A stretch of DNA of 34,439 bases from assembly GCA_002706065.1 (NCBI GenBank), contig PAJM01000006.1, positions 1 through 34,439 on the forward strand, written 5' to 3'. The notes below the pieces were generated by a model, which saw only the letters and a program-made list of their open reading frames with translations, was not told the origin of the DNA and made no database searches. Of this stretch, positions 32,413-34,439 are shown piece by piece. Made by a program: the position numbers and the translations under genes. Each line of letters starts with the position of its first letter. Position 1 is the stretch's first letter. This stretch comes from Methanobacteriota archaeon. Lineage in GTDB: Archaea; Thermoplasmatota; Poseidoniia; Poseidoniales; Poseidoniaceae.

Positions 32413-34392
32413 ATGCAAAAAGGACTGGACTCGATTTCGCTCACTCCTGGTAAGCGTGTCCTGTTTCTAACCAAGGACCTCGATTTGATACGCAAGCAAC
32501 TGTATGAAGGCCTTGATTTACGAATGGAAGATTTGAGTGTTGAGGACCTTCTTGACGACATCAACACCGATGTCATGACCCCTGCTTGGGTTTGTTTTGA
32601 TCACGAGCCAGCGATGATTGCGAAGAATGCCTATGCTGGCCTCATGCAAAACGGCCTGCGCGTCTTCAATGAAGACGCTTTGATCAATGGGAACTTCGAA
32701 GTGATTGTATCGGGTCAACGAAAGGGCACGGGATCGAGTCGTGAAACCGCTGCTCAATGTGAGCGATGGGCTGGAATTCGTATCGTCATTGCTGCATCGT
32801 TTGCCCCCATCCACGAACGAAACAACATCAATCTTGGACAATTGATGGGCAATCATGAGATGTTGAAACGTTTGCAAGCCGGTGAATCCATTGCACTTGA
32901 AGAATTTACATCCCAGTACGACGAAGTCACAGCCCTTATTCTTGAAGCAGGTGGGCTCTTTGAATTTTCAAAGCGATTGAAGAACGGTGAACTCCAATTA
33001 CCAGAATTGTCCATGCAACAACGACCTATGACGATGGCTGAGAAAATCATTGCACGGAATCTTGTTGGACAACCGGCAGGAGTATGTGTAAAACCCGATG
33101 ATCCTGTCATTGCTCAAGTTCAAGGCGGCTACTCTCATGAATTTACAACCGCTCAAGTGCACACATTCCTACAGGAAACATATGGCATGGATTATCAGTT
33201 GACCAACCCAAAGAAGTTTGGGGTTTTTGAAGACCATTTGTTGTACGCACACCACAATCCGAAGTTCGTACCGTTCATGGACAAGGTCGAAACATTACGA
33301 ACCTTGCAAAAGGCATTCCAGGTACACACAGGAGTTCGAGATTACTCCGCAGTCGACGGCGTTTCACCGGGAATTTGTCACCAAGTTGCTAGGGAAGAAT
33401 TCATCGAGGTTTCGGATTTTATCCAAGCCACTGATTCCCACACGTGCATGGGTGGTGCTTCCAATGCCCTCACATGGGGCGTGGGTGCTACCGAGTATGC
33501 AAATTTGGTCTCAGCAGGATTTACCTTCGTCAAAGTTCCAGAATCCATCCGATTCGAGCTCTCAGGATCACTGAACGAAGGATGTACTGCAAAAGACGTC
33601 ATTCTCTACATTCTTGCCGATCATGCACGCAAGGAATTAACTCTCAATCGTTCAATGGAATTCGGAGGGCCTGGATTGCAATCGCTTTCGGCTGATGAGC
33701 GGGCGACACTTTGCAACATGGCAACAGAATGTTCCGCTCGTACCGGAATATGTGAAGCTGATGAAATCCTCTATGATTGGATGGAAAATCAGATGCCTCA
33801 TCTCGATATGGTCGAACAACGCCGTCGGGCAATCGCTCCCGATGAAGGTGCAGAATACCACGGAGGTGTTCATCACATTAACCTCTCTTCGATTCGCCCA
33901 ATGGTGGCCCACCCCGGGAATCCGGACGAAGGGATTCCGAGCGACCCAACGAATGGGGCATACATTACAGACATTGGTGATGTTTCAATTGACATCGCTT
34001 ATGGCGGTTCATGCACAGCAGGAAAAATCGATGACATCGCCTATTACGCACAAGTTTGTCAAGCTGCAAAGGAGCAAGGCCTTTCTGTAAGGGAAGGTGT
34101 TGACTTTTACATTCAATATGGCTCAGGAATCGTCAAAGATGTAGCGGTAACGAAGGGATGGCACCAGTTGTTCCTTGATGTTGGTGTGAAGCTTATCGAC
34201 CCCGGTTGTGGTGCTTGTATTGGTGCGGGACCCGGCGTTTCGATGAATCCGGATCAGGTCACAGTATCTGCAATCAACAGAAATTTTCAGGGCCGGTCCG
34301 GCCCTGGTAAACTCTACCTTGCAAGCCCACTAACAGTAGCGATGAGTGCTTTCAAAGGCATAATTCACTCATGGGAAGTTGATGCTTTATAG
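32413..34392 (+). CDS. Aconitase-superfamily hydro-lyase with N-terminal swivel domain
   Basis: This 659-residue protein combines the small (swivel) and large (FeS) parts of the aconitase/isopropylmalate dehydratase superfamily in reverse order: swivel first. The swivel motif GTGSSRETAA is at about 105-114. The large part begins near residue 205 (TMAEKIIARN), with a DSHTCMGGASNALTWGVGATEYA segment, then GGSCTAGKIDDI and GCGACIGAGPGV. The last two carry the three cysteine ligands of the [4Fe-4S] cluster. Bacterial aconitase B also has the swivel before the FeS domains, but behind a HEAT-like domain that is absent here. Substrate could be citrate, homocitrate or an isopropylmalate-like acid. 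The start is ATG 32413; a TTG at 32371 would add 14 residues. It is divergent from tfb. Confidence 0.88.
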   Translation: MQKGLDSISLTPGKRVLFLTKDLDLIRKQLYEGLDLRMEDLSVEDLLDDINTDVMTPAWVCFDHEPAMIAKNAYAGLMQNGLRVFNEDALINGNFEVIVSGQRKGTGSSRETAAQCERWAGIRIVIAASFAPIHERNNINLGQLMGNHEMLKRLQAGESIALEEFTSQYDEVTALILEAGGLFEFSKRLKNGELQLPELSMQQRPMTMAEKIIARNLVGQPAGVCVKPDDPVIAQVQGGYSHEFTTAQVHTFLQETYGMDYQLTNPKKFGVFEDHLLYAHHNPKFVPFMDKVETLRTLQKAFQVHTGVRDYSAVDGVSPGICHQVAREEFIEVSDFIQATDSHTCMGGASNALTWGVGATEYANLVSAGFTFVKVPESIRFELSGSLNEGCTAKDVILYILADHARKELTLNRSMEFGGPGLQSLSADERATLCNMATECSARTGICEADEILYDWMENQMPHLDMVEQRRRAIAPDEGAEYHGGVHHINLSSIRPMVAHPGNPDEGIPSDPTNGAYITDIGDVSIDIAYGGSCTAGKIDDIAYYAQVCQAAKEQGLSVREGVDFYIQYGSGIVKDVAVTKGWHQLFLDVGVKLIDPGCGACIGAGPGVSMNPDQVTVSAINRNFQGRSGPGKLYLASPLTVAMSAFKGIIHSWEVDAL

Positions 34393-34405
34393 CCCTAGAA
34401 AAAAA

Positions 34406-34417
34406 GAGGTTAACCTC
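34406..34417 (+). terminator. Palindrome after the aconitase-family gene, possible terminator
   Basis: GAGGTTAACCTC is a perfect 12-bp palindrome, 13 nt after the stop. It is preceded by a run of seven A and followed by a T-rich stretch. As RNA it would be a 4-bp stem with a UUAA loop, too weak alone, so termination or a protein-binding site are both guesses. Confidence 0.3.
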
Positions 34418-34439
34418 CACTTTCATCGTTCTTTCATGC

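Overview
The window looks like a piece of the chromosome of a mesophilic marine euryarchaeon, most likely Marine Group II (Candidatus Poseidoniales) or a close relative. The archaeal markers are transcription factor B (31336-32262), archaeal phosphopantothenate synthetase (10468-11229), a TrmG10-type tRNA methyltransferase (1-669), a THEP1-type NTPase (24531-25109) and a probable KEOPS Pcc1 subunit (15262-15480). They are mixed with genes of bacterial style: glutathione peroxidase, class II fumarase, an FeS photolyase/cryptochrome, exonuclease III, GalU and a glycine-cleavage H protein. This mosaic is typical of surface-ocean MGII, but the taxon is inferred from gene content only. I see no rRNA, tRNA, CRISPR array, transposon or phage gene.

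Layout. 1-3410: partial tRNA methyltransferase, glutathione peroxidase, cyclophilin, isoaspartyl peptidase/asparaginase, a small coiled-coil protein and a small membrane protein. 3504-5099: class II fumarase carrying an N-terminal ribbon-helix-helix (RHH) DNA-binding domain. 5103-9446: FeS photolyase/cryptochrome, TauE/SafE permease, exonuclease III and an FAD flavoprotein. 9526-11903: NAD and CoA synthesis (nadC, phosphopantothenate synthetase) plus an unknown protein. 11905-15289: unknown membrane and coiled-coil proteins and a tiny OmdA-domain protein. 15262-18930: Pcc1-like protein, HflX GTPase, a membrane protein with a carboxypeptidase-regulatory-like domain and a beta-propeller protein. 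19010-21036: surface-sugar cassette (nucleotidyltransferase, short UDP-sugar dehydrogenase, GtrA). 20999-25473: DUF2237 protein, a tandem TerB-like pair, a solitary adenine DNA methyltransferase, THEP1 NTPase and a small membrane protein. 25533-27318: gcvH broken by an in-frame TAA, RNase HI and GalU. 27371-31317: membrane/secreted proteins and a HEAT-repeat protein that follows TFB. 32413-34392: aconitase-superfamily enzyme with the swivel domain placed first.

The gene layout is extremely compact. All nine convergent gene pairs end within 5 nt of each other or overlap, and many same-strand neighbours overlap by ATGA/GTGA. Several isolated genes have a TATA-like box about 24-28 nt upstream of the start codon, which suggests leaderless transcripts. 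Others have a clear Shine-Dalgarno (SD) motif. No gene-free stretch exceeds 300 bases; the longest, 13120-13357, holds only promoter-like sequence.

Most noteworthy: the RHH-fumarase fusion, the nonsense-interrupted gcvH coupled to rnhA, the TerB-TerB-methyltransferase-THEP1 neighbourhood, the swivel-first aconitase, and a UDP-sugar dehydrogenase lacking its C-terminal domain. No single locus can be proven to be a new system from sequence alone.
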